From: Nitratireductor alexandrii
GTDB lineage: Bacteria; Pseudomonadota; Alphaproteobacteria; Rhizobiales; Rhizobiaceae
Reading direction: 5' to 3'
Assembly (NCBI RefSeq): GCF_004000215.1
Contig: NZ_RBVY01000010.1
Coordinates: forward strand, 135,018-199,017
Length of the DNA: 64,000 nucleotides
The position numbers and the translations under genes were made by a program. This document shows, one piece after another, positions 8,909 through 17,191 of the stretch; position 1 is the stretch's first letter, and every line of letters begins with the position of its first letter. Under the pieces are notes generated by a model. That model worked only from the letters and a program-made list of their open reading frames with translations. It was not told where the DNA came from and made no database searches.

Positions 8909-10125
8909 AGGCTGGCGGCCCTGAGCGAGGCCGTGGCGGTGGCGGCCTCGCGCCGGCGGTCGAGCAGGATTTCCGACAATGCACAGATGCGGTTGAGGCC
9001 GTCCATGTCGGGGCGGGCAACGGCCGCCGATGGCGGCGCGCGCTCCAGCAGCCGGTCGATCGCGGCCAGGAAGCGGTGCGGGTTCTTGGCGCTGTCGATG
9101 TCGAGCACGTCGACCCAGCCGAATTCCTCGGCACGGTGGGCGCGGATCGACTGTTCGCGGCGCGGCGCGGTGCGCGGAACGAACAGCGCCGGCCTGTCGA
9201 ACGACATCACCTCGCAAAACGTGTTGTAGCCGCACATGCCGATCACCGCGCGCGCATTGGCCACGATCTGTTCGAGATTGGCGTCGAAGTCGACGACGCG
9301 CACATTCGCAACGCCCGAGGCGCGCGCCATGATCTCGAAGCGCTGCCCGTCGGTCATGAACGGGCCGAGCACGAACAGGAAGGACAGGTGGCCGCAAAGC
9401 CCCTGCTTGATGACGTTGAGCGCGGCGGCCATCAGGTCGTAGCCGTCGCCGCCGCCGCCGGCGGTCACCAGCACGTAGCCGCTGCCATAGTCGTTGGATG
9501 CGTCGCCGGTCTCGGGCAGCGCCCGCGGCAGGAAGCCGGTATAGCGCGTGCGCGAGAGCACGGCCTCGGACAGGTCGATGCCGGCGAGCGGATTGTAGAA
9601 GCTGCCCGGCCCGTAGATCCAGATCTCGTCGTAGAGGGCTTCGAGATGGTCGAGAATGTGCTTGCGGGCCCATTCCTCGCGCAAAAGCTCCGGCGCGTCG
9701 AGGACGTCGCGCAGGCCCAGCACCGTGGTGGCGCCGCGGTCTTTGAGCCGCTGCAAGGCCGGCAGCATCTCGCGTGCCAGGCCAAGCGGCTCCTTGTCGA
9801 CGATGACCAGTTGCGGATCGATCCGGTCGGCCGCCTCGTCGATCAGCGCTTCGCGCTGGCGGATGGTGTCGTCGAAGGTGGAGGTGGTGCTGCCGGAGAC
9901 GTAGGAGCCGTCGGAGAGTTTGTGCGCGGCCGGAATCTGCACGTAGTCGACGCGGTCCTCGAACGGATAGGCCGAAACCACCGGGGACCCGGAAATAATC
10001 GACACTTCGACGTTGCGGAAATGGGAGACGAGTGCGTGCGCGATGGTCCGACTACGGCGCAAATGCCCCAGGCCGAAGGTGTCATGGCTGTACATGAGCA
10101 CTTTGAACTTGTCGAACGGGTTCAT
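8905..10125 (-). CDS. MurG-like glycosyltransferase (COG4671-type), first gene of the operon
   Basis: A 406-residue protein starting with FKVLMYSHDTFGLGHLRRSR, the glycine-rich first strand and helix of the family. It continues with VLVTAGGGGDGYDLMAAAL and a donor-binding segment ARAVIGMCGYNTFCEVMSF. Family resemblance is to predicted glycosyltransferases of the MurG/GT28 group rather than to MurG itself, since no peptidoglycan genes are nearby. It is the promoter-proximal gene of the five-gene operon. It may act with its diverged relative at 6492-7643. Confidence 0.83.
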   Translation of the reverse strand: MNPFDKFKVLMYSHDTFGLGHLRRSRTIAHALVSHFRNVEVSIISGSPVVSAYPFEDRVDYVQIPAAHKLSDGSYVSGSTTSTFDDTIRQREALIDEAADRIDPQLVIVDKEPLGLAREMLPALQRLKDRGATTVLGLRDVLDAPELLREEWARKHILDHLEALYDEIWIYGPGSFYNPLAGIDLSEAVLSRTRYTGFLPRALPETGDASNDYGSGYVLVTAGGGGDGYDLMAAALNVIKQGLCGHLSFLFVLGPFMTDGQRFEIMARASGVANVRVVDFDANLEQIVANARAVIGMCGYNTFCEVMSFDRPALFVPRTAPRREQSIRAHRAEEFGWVDVLDIDSAKNPHRFLAAIDRLLERAPPSAAVARPDMDGLNRICALSEILLDRRREAATATASLRAASL

Positions 10126-10161
10126 GCACAGCCCGGAAGGTTCGCCACCAACGATTAGCTG

Positions 10162-10190
10162 GTGATAGGCGATATAACTCTTAAGCGCAA
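10162..10190 (-). promoter_or_regulatory. Candidate promoter of the glycosyltransferase operon
   Basis: On the minus strand a TTGCGC -35 box (10190-10185) is followed after 17 bases by a TATCAC -10 box (10167-10162), about 37 bases before the ATG at 10125. A small CACCA/TGGTG hairpin lies in the presumed leader. The assignment rests on spacing and similarity to the sigma-70 consensus only. The remainder of 10126-10348 holds nothing else recognisable. Confidence 0.35.
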
Positions 10191-10348
10191 CGAAACGCTC
10201 GCGCGCTCGGCCAAACGAACCTTTTTTCCCGCTGCCGCGGACGCTTCGATCCGACCTGGTTCCCGCGCCAAGTGACCATTCGCAGCCGCCGTTTCAAGGT
10301 TTGGCATCGAGGTTTTTGTCCGAATGGTCAAATCGACGCGTTTCGGGC

Positions 10349-12688
10349 TCATGGCTCGTCGGGGGTCGGCTGTTGCTGGCGGGGCGGGTCGATCGCGTCC
10401 TGCGCGGCGCCGGTGACGGCTTCCTTTTCCTCCGCCGACAGGGGACGATCGGACAACACCTCCACCTTGACGTTGCGTTGGGCGAAGTTGATGCCGTTGG
10501 CCTCGAACGTGTCGCGCAGTTTCTGGTAGGCGTCCCGGCGGATCACCCATTGCGCGCCGGGTTTGGCCATGAATTTGACGCCGACGACCATGTTGAACTC
10601 TTCCATGCGGCGCACACCCTGGGATTTCAACGGTTCGATCAAATAGTGGCCGTAATTTTCGTCGGCCTGGAGCTCGGCACCGACCTTCTTGACCAGTTTC
10701 TTGACCAGTCTGAGGTCGGTGTCGAAGGGAACCCTGAACTCCAGCTTCATGATCACCCAGTCGCGGCTGTAATTGGTCAGCGATTTCAGTTCGCCGAACG
10801 GAATCGTATGCACGGCGCCGCGATGGTGACGCACGCGCATCGAGCGCAGCGACATCGATTCGACCGTGCCGCGCAGGTCGCCGATCTCGACATATTCGCC
10901 GACCCGGAAAGCATCGTCGATCAGGAAGAAGATGCCCGACACGATGTCGCGCACCAGCGATTGCGCGCCGAAGCCGATCGCGACGCCGAGAATGCCGGCC
11001 CCGGCGATCAGCGGCGCGATGTTGACGCCGAGCGAGGAGAGCGCCGTCAGGCCGACGAGCGCGATCAGGGCGACCAGAAGAATGTTGCGCGTCAAGGGCA
11101 GGAGCGTGGCCATGCGCGCTTCGGGGCCCGGCGGCTCGCCGGGCGGCGGGGCGACGTAACCCGCCATGCGGCGGTCGATCGCGGTCTTGGCCCAGCCCCA
11201 GACCAGATCGGCGATCAGCGCGGCGGCGGCGATGTCGATGGCGATTTTGACCAGACGCCCGGCGAAGCGCGGCGAGTCCGACAAGGCGGCGATATTGGTG
11301 TTCCAGGCGGCCGCCAGCACCAGCAGCGCCAGGCCTGCCAGGGCAAACCGGGCGACACGGTGGATCAGCGGCCGATAGATGGCGTAGCGCTCGTCTTCGG
11401 CCTGGGCCGGGTCGCGCGCGTCCGAGGGGGCGTCTGCGACCGCGCCGTCGGCGGGTTCTTCCGGTCTCGCGTCGTCTGGCCCGGCGGCGTCGGCCTGCTG
11501 CGCGACGGGTGCGTCTTCTCTTGCGCTTTGCTCGGCGCGGTCGACGAAATGGTCGGCCATCACCCGGATCAGCCGCGCGGCCGGCACGAACATGCCGAGG
11601 ACCAGCACGGTCCACATCAATTCGTGGGCGTCGAAGACCCACAACAGATAGGCGAGGAAGACGACAACGCTGATCACCGTCGGCTGGACACGCAGGCGGG
11701 CCGTTTCGAAACGCCGCGCGGCCCCTGCCGGCGGTGCGTGGTCGCGGGCCAGCCCGCGCGACAACGTCCAAACCATGGCGATCACCGCCGCCGTGGCGCC
11801 GGCGCCGAGTACGACGGCGACGGCGAGCGCGGCATTGACGGCCTGCGGCGAGCCCGACGGGCCCTGCGCCAGGAAGGCGAACGTGTCGGACAGCATCATC
11901 GCGCTGGCGAACACGACGGCCACCACCAGGTGCCAGCGATGGATGCGCCCGGCCATCGGTGTTTCCAGAGGCACCAGCCGCAACTGGGCGTTGCGCGGGG
12001 CGAGGATGAAGCGCGACAGCATGGCGAGCGCGCGGATGCCGATCACCGTCAACAGCACGCTGACGACCACCCGCTCCAAAAAGGCCGGCCAGCCGAAGCT
12101 CAAAAACGTGCCGATGCTGCCGAGCGCGAACAGCAGCAGGCCGCTTGCCTGGAGCAGCAGGCGGCCGCCCGCCCCGCGCAGGCGCTGGGCAAGGCTGTGC
12201 GGCGGTGTGTGTTCGATGCGCAGCAGAACCGGATGGAAATATTGCCAGAACAGCCATTCCAGTCCGCCGCCGATAAACAGGAAGACGATCACATAGGTGA
12301 GGCTGCGCAGCGCCGCGCCGCGCTCGAGCTGCGCGCGCCAGGCCTCTGCGAGCACATCGGGAAGATAAGGAAAATTGGACCAGGCCTCGCCCAATTCGGC
12401 GATGCGCCGGCGGGCCGCCTTCAGCCGGTCCTCGATCTCGGCGCGCAGCGACCGGTTCGCCGTTTCCGGCTGCGGCAGATCGGCAAGGCGGGTCTTGAGC
12501 CATTCGACGACGCGCGGATCGCCGAGAATGCGCAGCAATTCCTGGACATCGTTGGCGGAGGGCTCTCCGACGGCCTCGTCCTGGGCCTCAGTCTGCGCGG
12601 CCGGCTGAGCGACCTGGCCGGCCGCCGGCGCCATGCAGGCGAACCACATCAGCAAGGCGGCGAGGGCACGAGCCGAGCGCATCATCAT
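10349..12688 (-). CDS. Large mechanosensitive channel of the MscS family
   Basis: A 779-residue membrane protein with a signal sequence, a hydrophilic periplasmic region to about residue 150, and some ten hydrophobic segments. An acidic, alanine-rich cytoplasmic linker runs around residues 385-430. The C-terminal MscS core has the pore helix segment IAPLIAGAGILGVAIGFGAQ and the beta-domain VGEYVEIGDLRGTVESMSLR. Such channels release solutes on hypo-osmotic shock. Three consecutive ATGs (12688, 12685, 12682) are possible starts. The first overlaps the stop of the upstream ferredoxin-fusion gene, which suggests co-translation. The location fits an organism that handles ectoines, but a link is only suggestive. 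Confidence 0.9.
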   Translation of the reverse strand: MMMRSARALAALLMWFACMAPAAGQVAQPAAQTEAQDEAVGEPSANDVQELLRILGDPRVVEWLKTRLADLPQPETANRSLRAEIEDRLKAARRRIAELGEAWSNFPYLPDVLAEAWRAQLERGAALRSLTYVIVFLFIGGGLEWLFWQYFHPVLLRIEHTPPHSLAQRLRGAGGRLLLQASGLLLFALGSIGTFLSFGWPAFLERVVVSVLLTVIGIRALAMLSRFILAPRNAQLRLVPLETPMAGRIHRWHLVVAVVFASAMMLSDTFAFLAQGPSGSPQAVNAALAVAVVLGAGATAAVIAMVWTLSRGLARDHAPPAGAARRFETARLRVQPTVISVVVFLAYLLWVFDAHELMWTVLVLGMFVPAARLIRVMADHFVDRAEQSAREDAPVAQQADAAGPDDARPEEPADGAVADAPSDARDPAQAEDERYAIYRPLIHRVARFALAGLALLVLAAAWNTNIAALSDSPRFAGRLVKIAIDIAAAALIADLVWGWAKTAIDRRMAGYVAPPPGEPPGPEARMATLLPLTRNILLVALIALVGLTALSSLGVNIAPLIAGAGILGVAIGFGAQSLVRDIVSGIFFLIDDAFRVGEYVEIGDLRGTVESMSLRSMRVRHHRGAVHTIPFGELKSLTNYSRDWVIMKLEFRVPFDTDLRLVKKLVKKVGAELQADENYGHYLIEPLKSQGVRRMEEFNMVVGVKFMAKPGAQWVIRRDAYQKLRDTFEANGINFAQRNVKVEVLSDRPLSAEEKEAVTGAAQDAIDPPRQQQPTPDEP

Positions 12689-13803
12689 GCCGTGCTCGGC
12701 TCGCCGTGGCGCGGCCCGTCCGCCGCCTCGGCTTCGAGGTCATGCATGTCGCGCGGCCGCAGGAACGGCGACAATACCCGCTCGACCGTCATCTCGCCGG
12801 CCGGAGGCTTAAGCTGGCAGGCAAGCCGGACGTCCGGCGGCGCGGCCAGCCTCGCAAGGGTTTTTTCCTCCGCCTCTGTGCGCTCGGGCAGTTTTTCCGT
12901 CGTCGCAAGCACGCGCACGCGACATGTTCCGCAACGCCCGCGACCGCGGCACAGATTGGCCATCGGCGTATGGTTCAGCCGGGCGATTTCGAGCAGGTTC
13001 AGGCTGGTGGAGCCGGTCATGACCGGCCCGCCGGCAAGGGTGATGCGCGCGCGACCGTGACTGCCGGCGACGCGGAACTGGCGGGCGGCGAAAACGGCGG
13101 CCAGCAGGATCAGATAGAGGATGAAGACGGTCCAGTTGATCCGCTTCAAAAGGGCCAGGATCTCGTCGAAGGGGCGGGTCAGGACCGGGGGATCGAGCGG
13201 CGGTATGGCGCCCGGGAACGCGGCCGGGTCGTCGACATAGGCGATCGCCTGGTTTCCGGCCTCCACGAAACCGAGCAGGCCGAGCACCGGGATGGCGACG
13301 GCGAGCGGGTAGAGGAAGCCCCCGATGCGCGGCCACCAGGGCTGGATGCGCGCCCAGGTGTAGACGCCGACGCAGCCATGGACCCACAAAAAGGCGAGAA
13401 GCAGCACCTGCCTGAGACCCTCCTGGGGCTGGTCGATCCAGAAATAGGGGATCAGCAGGGCGAAGCTCGGCACGATGCCGAAACTGGCGGCGACGACCGT
13501 GCCGACGACATGCGGGGTCAGCAGCGGCACGATGGCCAGGCTCGCCACGAGCTGGACGCTGTCGGAGGCGGACAGGCGAAGCGTGTTGCGCTGGTAGACC
13601 GCGACAAGGCCCAATGCCGCGTGCGCGATCATCGACCCGGCCAATATGGCGGTACCGAGCGGGTTCGACCACAGGCCCATGAGAACCGGCCTGGCCCGGT
13701 CCATAAGCGCGATCGAATGCAGTCCGAGCGCCACGTTGAGGAGATGGATCGTCACGAAGACGAACAAGATCAGGCCGCTGATGATCCTGATCCGCCGTGC
13801 CAT
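12685..13803 (-). CDS. Membrane cytochrome-b-like protein fused to a [2Fe-2S] ferredoxin domain
   Basis: A 372-residue protein. Residues 1-245 hold about seven hydrophobic segments with histidines inside or beside them (H20, H61, H98, H142), which could bind heme as in SdhC-like membrane domains. Residues 255-345 form a plant-type ferredoxin with the cluster cysteines C285, C291, C294 and C329. The same N-terminal membrane-plus-ferredoxin arrangement is known in rhizobial class III adenylate cyclases, but here no cyclase domain follows and the protein ends ~25 residues after the ferredoxin. A role in electron transfer or redox sensing at the inner membrane is inferred. Confidence 0.75.
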   Translation of the reverse strand: MARRIRIISGLILFVFVTIHLLNVALGLHSIALMDRARPVLMGLWSNPLGTAILAGSMIAHAALGLVAVYQRNTLRLSASDSVQLVASLAIVPLLTPHVVGTVVAASFGIVPSFALLIPYFWIDQPQEGLRQVLLLAFLWVHGCVGVYTWARIQPWWPRIGGFLYPLAVAIPVLGLLGFVEAGNQAIAYVDDPAAFPGAIPPLDPPVLTRPFDEILALLKRINWTVFILYLILLAAVFAARQFRVAGSHGRARITLAGGPVMTGSTSLNLLEIARLNHTPMANLCRGRGRCGTCRVRVLATTEKLPERTEAEEKTLARLAAPPDVRLACQLKPPAGEMTVERVLSPFLRPRDMHDLEAEAADGPRHGEPSTA

Positions 13804-13880
13804 CGACCCCCCTTTCGTGCCCGCCGATCACCTTGCCGCAAATGACGGTGGCATGGCAACAGGCGCGGCGCGCGCCCGGT

Positions 13881-14651
13881 TCAATCGTCGTGACTAGCGT
13901 CGTGACCGGCGTCGTGCGCGCGGGTCGCGTCGGCGTGGGCGCTGTTGCGCAACCGCAAGAAGCTCATCGAGATGTGCGCGCGGCGGATATGGCCGACGAC
14001 TTCCAGGTCGCCGATCTCCACGGCGGCGACGATGTCGGCCATCTCGCGGTGAAAGATGGTGATCTCGGTGTTGAGCACCGCCTGGTAGCTTTCCAGCCGC
14101 GAGGCGGTCTTCAGCCAGATGCGGGTCGTTTGATAATAGAGCAACTCGCTGATGGCGCGCAGCGGCTCGTTCGCGGTCAGCGAGTTCAGCAGATGGAAAA
14201 AGTCCATGTTGATCTCGGCGAAGGCGCGCGCGTCGGGTCTCGCCACCAGCGCCTCGCATCGCGCCAGCAGGGCGCGAAAGGCATCGATCTTGTCCGCGTC
14301 CGGCTGGACGGGGCTCAACTTGCCGATCAGCTCGGCGAGCTCGACGCGCAGCTGATAGACCTGCTCGAGCGCGTCGATGTCGATATCGGTGACGATGGTG
14401 CCGACGCCGTGGACGGAGCGCAGCAGGCCCTCGTCCTCGAGCCGGGCGAGCACCCGGCGGATCGGGGTGCGGCTGACGTCGAACTCGTCGGCCAGCGTTT
14501 CCTCGCGCAGGCGTTCGCCCGGCGCGTAGTCGAGCAGGCAGATCCGCTTGCGCAGCACCGCATAGATGCGCTCGATGCGTTCGCGCGACCCTCCGGTCTG
14601 CATCGCGCCGTCTGCGGCCGGCAGGCTGCCCAGCGTCGGAACGGCGGTCAT
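13881..14651 (-). CDS. GntR-family regulator with FCD domain, probable ectoine-locus repressor
   Basis: A 256-residue regulator. Residues ~23-90 form the GntR winged helix (LDYAPGERLREETLADEFDV then SRTPIRRVLARLEDEGLL). Residues ~105-230 form an all-helical FCD ligand domain. It is the third gene of the minus-strand arm after doeA and the M20 deacetylase, its ATG overlapping the deacetylase stop. Ectoine loci of many proteobacteria are controlled by EnuR, a MocR-type protein with an aminotransferase domain; this protein is too short for that. Candidate operators of FCD type sit between the two arms of the locus. The acidic His/Asp tail (DAGHDASHDD) is unusual. Confidence 0.85.
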   Translation of the reverse strand: MTAVPTLGSLPAADGAMQTGGSRERIERIYAVLRKRICLLDYAPGERLREETLADEFDVSRTPIRRVLARLEDEGLLRSVHGVGTIVTDIDIDALEQVYQLRVELAELIGKLSPVQPDADKIDAFRALLARCEALVARPDARAFAEINMDFFHLLNSLTANEPLRAISELLYYQTTRIWLKTASRLESYQAVLNTEITIFHREMADIVAAVEIGDLEVVGHIRRAHISMSFLRLRNSAHADATRAHDAGHDASHDD

Positions 14652-15808
14652 CGGCTCATCTTCCGTCGCAACCGCTCCAGCATGCCCAGGCAGGCGTCGA
14701 GCTGGTCGAGTGCCACGAACTCGTCCGGCTTGTGGGCCTGGTCGATCGATCCCGGGCCGCAGATCACCGACGAGATGCCGGCGCTTTGAAACAGGCCCGC
14801 CTCGGTGCCGAACGGCACGACGCCGGCATGCGTCTCGCCGGTGAGTTCGAACACGATGCGGCGGGCCTCCGAATCGGGCACGGTGCGCAGGCCCTCGACC
14901 TCGCCGATCACATGGGTGACGATCTCGGCGTCGGCCGAGACCGCGCGCATGGCCGGGCGCAAAACCTGGTCGACATAGGCGCCGAGATCGGCCTTCACGA
15001 AATCAGCGTCCTCGGTGCTGACCGGGCGCATTTCCCAGTCCACGGCGCATTGGCCGGCGATGATGTTGCGCGCCGCGCCGCCGGCGATGCGGCCCACCTG
15101 GACGGTCGTCCAGGGCGGGTCGAAACGGCTTTGTTGCGGCGCGCGGCCTTTGAGTTGTTCGCCCAGATCGAGCAGGCGGGCGATGTAGCGGACGGCGTAT
15201 TCGACGGCGTTGACGCCGCGTTCGGGCGCCGAGCCGTGGCCTTCGAGACCGGTGAACTCGGTCGTGTATTCGTAGCAGCCCTTGTGGCCTTCGATCACGC
15301 CCATGCCGGTCGGTTCGCCGATGATGGCCACGGCGGGCCGCAGGCCGGCGCCGGCGAGTTCGCGCACCAGCGCCCGGGCACCGAAGCAGCCGATTTCCTC
15401 GTCATAGGTGAAGGCGAAATGGACCGGACGGGCGAGTTCGGTTTCGGCGAAGGCGGGCGCCATGGCGAGCGCGCAGGCGATGAACCCCTTCATGTCGCAG
15501 GTGCCGCGGCCGTAGAGGCGGCCGTCGCGCTCTTCGAGCTGGAAGGGATCGCTCGACCAGTCCTGGCCCTCGACCGGGACGACGTCGGTGTGGCCCGAAA
15601 GCACGATGCCGCCATCGCCGGGCGGTCCGAGCGTGGCGAACAGATTGGCCTTGCCGCCGGTCTCGTCGCGCATGATCGACATGGTCGCCCCGGCGCTGCT
15701 CAACAGGTCGGCGGCGAAGGTGATCAGGTCGAGATTGCTGTCCGCCGAAACGGTGGCGAAGCCGACCAGGTCGGCCAGGATCGCGCGGGTGCGATCGAGA
15801 TCGGCCAT
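14648..15808 (-). CDS. doeB2: M20 deacetylase, probable N-acetyl-diaminobutyrate deacetylase (DoeB2/ArgE-like)
   Basis: A 386-residue zinc peptidase-family M20 protein, close in length and motif order to acetylornithine deacetylase: LSGHTDVVPV, GRGTCDMKGF, TYDEEIGCFGA, GEPTG and a C-terminal DQAHKPDEF histidine. Directly after ectoine hydrolase, the expected substrate is N-alpha-acetyl-L-2,4-diaminobutyrate, one carbon shorter than acetylornithine. The product would be L-2,4-diaminobutyrate. Most ectoine loci use an M14-like DoeB/EutE here, so this is the alternative enzyme type. A plain arginine-biosynthetic ArgE is possible but unlikely in this context. Confidence 0.8.
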   Translation of the reverse strand: MADLDRTRAILADLVGFATVSADSNLDLITFAADLLSSAGATMSIMRDETGGKANLFATLGPPGDGGIVLSGHTDVVPVEGQDWSSDPFQLEERDGRLYGRGTCDMKGFIACALAMAPAFAETELARPVHFAFTYDEEIGCFGARALVRELAGAGLRPAVAIIGEPTGMGVIEGHKGCYEYTTEFTGLEGHGSAPERGVNAVEYAVRYIARLLDLGEQLKGRAPQQSRFDPPWTTVQVGRIAGGAARNIIAGQCAVDWEMRPVSTEDADFVKADLGAYVDQVLRPAMRAVSADAEIVTHVIGEVEGLRTVPDSEARRIVFELTGETHAGVVPFGTEAGLFQSAGISSVICGPGSIDQAHKPDEFVALDQLDACLGMLERLRRKMSR

Positions 15809-15813
15809 GGCGC

Positions 15814-16998
15814 TCAGTCCTTGACGAAGAGCTCGCGCGGCCGGACGCACAAGCACTCGGCCGGGCCGCCGTCGCGAATGAGGATGCTTTCGGTGATCTC
15901 GAGACCCCAGTCGCTCATCCACAGTCCGGGCATGAAGTGAAAGGTCATGCCGGCCTCGAGCACGGTCTCGTCCTCATGGCGGAAGGAGATCGTGCGCTCG
16001 CCCCAGTCGGGCGGATAGGAAAGCCCGATCGGATAGCCGCAGCGGCCCTCCTTCTTGATGCCGGCGCGTTCGAGCGACCCGAACAGGGCGCGGGCGACGT
16101 CGCCGGCCCGGTTGCCGGGCCGGGCCGCTTCCAGTCCCGCCTCCAACCCCTCGACCAGCGCCTTTTCGGCGTCCAGCATCTCCTGCGGCGGCTTGCCGAG
16201 GAAGACGGTACGGCAGAACGGCGCGTGATAGCGCCGATAACAGCCGGCGATCTCGAAAAAGGTCGCCTCGCCGGATGAAAAGGGCCGCCCGTCCCAGGTC
16301 AGGTGCGGGGCGGTGGCGTCGGCGCCGCTCGGCAGAAGCGGCACGATGGCGGCATAATCGCCCCAGGCTTCGCCGGTGCCGCGGATCGCGTCGGCGTAGA
16401 TCTCGGCGACGAGTTCGTTCTTGGGAAGGCCGGGCTCGACGCGGGCGAGAATGCCGTCGACGATCTTTTCGGAGATCGAGGCGGCGCGGCGCATGAAGAC
16501 GATCTCCTCCGGCGACTTGACCGCGCGCTGCCAGTTGACCAGCGCGGTGGCGTCGACAAAGGTCGCCTGCGGCAGGGTTTCGGTCAGCACGAGATGCGCC
16601 TTGGCGGAGTAATAATAATTCTCCATCTCGACGCCGATGCGCTTGCCGGCGTAACCGCGCGCGCGCAGCCGCTCGGCCAGGTCCTCCATCGGGTGATAGC
16701 GCGTCGACTGGATGTAGCGGTCGGCATAGCCGGCCACGTCGCTGTCTGGCATCCATACCGTGCGCAGGGCGCCGTTGGCGTCCTGGGTGCGGCCCCACCA
16801 CAGCGGATCGGCGTCGTGGAACACGACCACGCCCTGATGCACGTAAAACGACCAGCCCTCATAGCCGGTCAGCCAGGCCATGTTGGACGGATCCTCGACG
16901 AAAAGCACGTCGATATCGGCCTTGGCCATCGCCGCGCGCACCTTGGTCAGGCGGCGCTGATATTCGGTCTGCGTGAACGGTAAGTCGGCGGCCGGCAT
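15814..16998 (-). CDS. doeA: Ectoine hydrolase
   Basis: A 394-residue M24 pita-bread-fold protein, first gene of the minus arm, with a strong GGGAGGAA ribosome site before the ATG at 16998. Recognisable segments are FVEDPSNMAWLTGYEGWSFY, the creatinase-like core LPKNELVAEIYADAI, FFEIAGCYRRYHAPFCRTVF with the conserved acidic residue proposed as catalytic, and GYPIGLSYPPDWGER. The enzyme opens the ectoine ring to give N-acetyl-diaminobutyrate isomers in the cytoplasm. The identification is strengthened by the adjoining ehuABCD, eutB, eutC and aminotransferase genes. Confidence 0.92.
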   Translation of the reverse strand: MPAADLPFTQTEYQRRLTKVRAAMAKADIDVLFVEDPSNMAWLTGYEGWSFYVHQGVVVFHDADPLWWGRTQDANGALRTVWMPDSDVAGYADRYIQSTRYHPMEDLAERLRARGYAGKRIGVEMENYYYSAKAHLVLTETLPQATFVDATALVNWQRAVKSPEEIVFMRRAASISEKIVDGILARVEPGLPKNELVAEIYADAIRGTGEAWGDYAAIVPLLPSGADATAPHLTWDGRPFSSGEATFFEIAGCYRRYHAPFCRTVFLGKPPQEMLDAEKALVEGLEAGLEAARPGNRAGDVARALFGSLERAGIKKEGRCGYPIGLSYPPDWGERTISFRHEDETVLEAGMTFHFMPGLWMSDWGLEITESILIRDGGPAECLCVRPRELFVKD

Positions 16999-17048
16999 GG
17001 TTCCTCCCTCGGCGACGGTTGCGCGGCGTCGCCCGATGTCGGACGATA

Positions 17049-17058
17049 ATGTGTACAT
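17049..17058. promoter_or_regulatory. Candidate GntR (FCD) operator, doeA side
   Basis: The dyad ATGT-GT-ACAT has perfect 4-base arms around a 2-base spacer. It lies 51 bases upstream of the doeA start codon. It matches the WTGT-N2-ACAW pattern of the site at 17142 and of the two sites beside the other FCD regulator at 56108-56146, and fits the general T-N-GT...AC-N-A shape of FCD-GntR operators. Binding is inferred. Confidence 0.5.
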
Positions 17059-17115
17059 CTATTTGCGCGCAAGCAAAAAAACATACTCAAGACTATCGAT
17101 AAGAGCAGAAATCCG

Positions 17116-17145
17116 TTGACATCCTGCGTTTGGGCGTGATGTTGT
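17116..17145 (+). promoter_or_regulatory. Candidate ehuB promoter
   Basis: A consensus TTGACA -35 box lies at 17116-17121. The best -10 candidate is TGTTGT at 17140-17145 with an 18-base spacer. The -10 is weak and is embedded in the operator dyad at 17140-17153, which suits a promoter held off by a repressor. The start point is not mapped. Confidence 0.45.
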
Positions 17146-17153
17146 ACACAACA
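17140..17153. promoter_or_regulatory. Candidate GntR (FCD) operator, ehuB side
   Basis: The dyad TGTTGT-AC-ACAACA has perfect 6-base arms around a 2-base spacer and coincides with the presumed -10 region of the ehuB promoter. With the weaker dyad at 17049-17058, about 91 bases away, it flanks both divergent promoters, so one regulator could control both arms and might loop the DNA. Confidence 0.6.
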
Positions 17154-17191
17154 AAAGCATAATGGGTGAACCTCACAATGGGAGTATCGTT

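Noticed and set aside
10301..13060. A 919-codon plus-strand open frame across the MscS and ferredoxin-fusion genes
   Set aside because: It is antisense to two well-recognised genes and its translation has no domain pattern.
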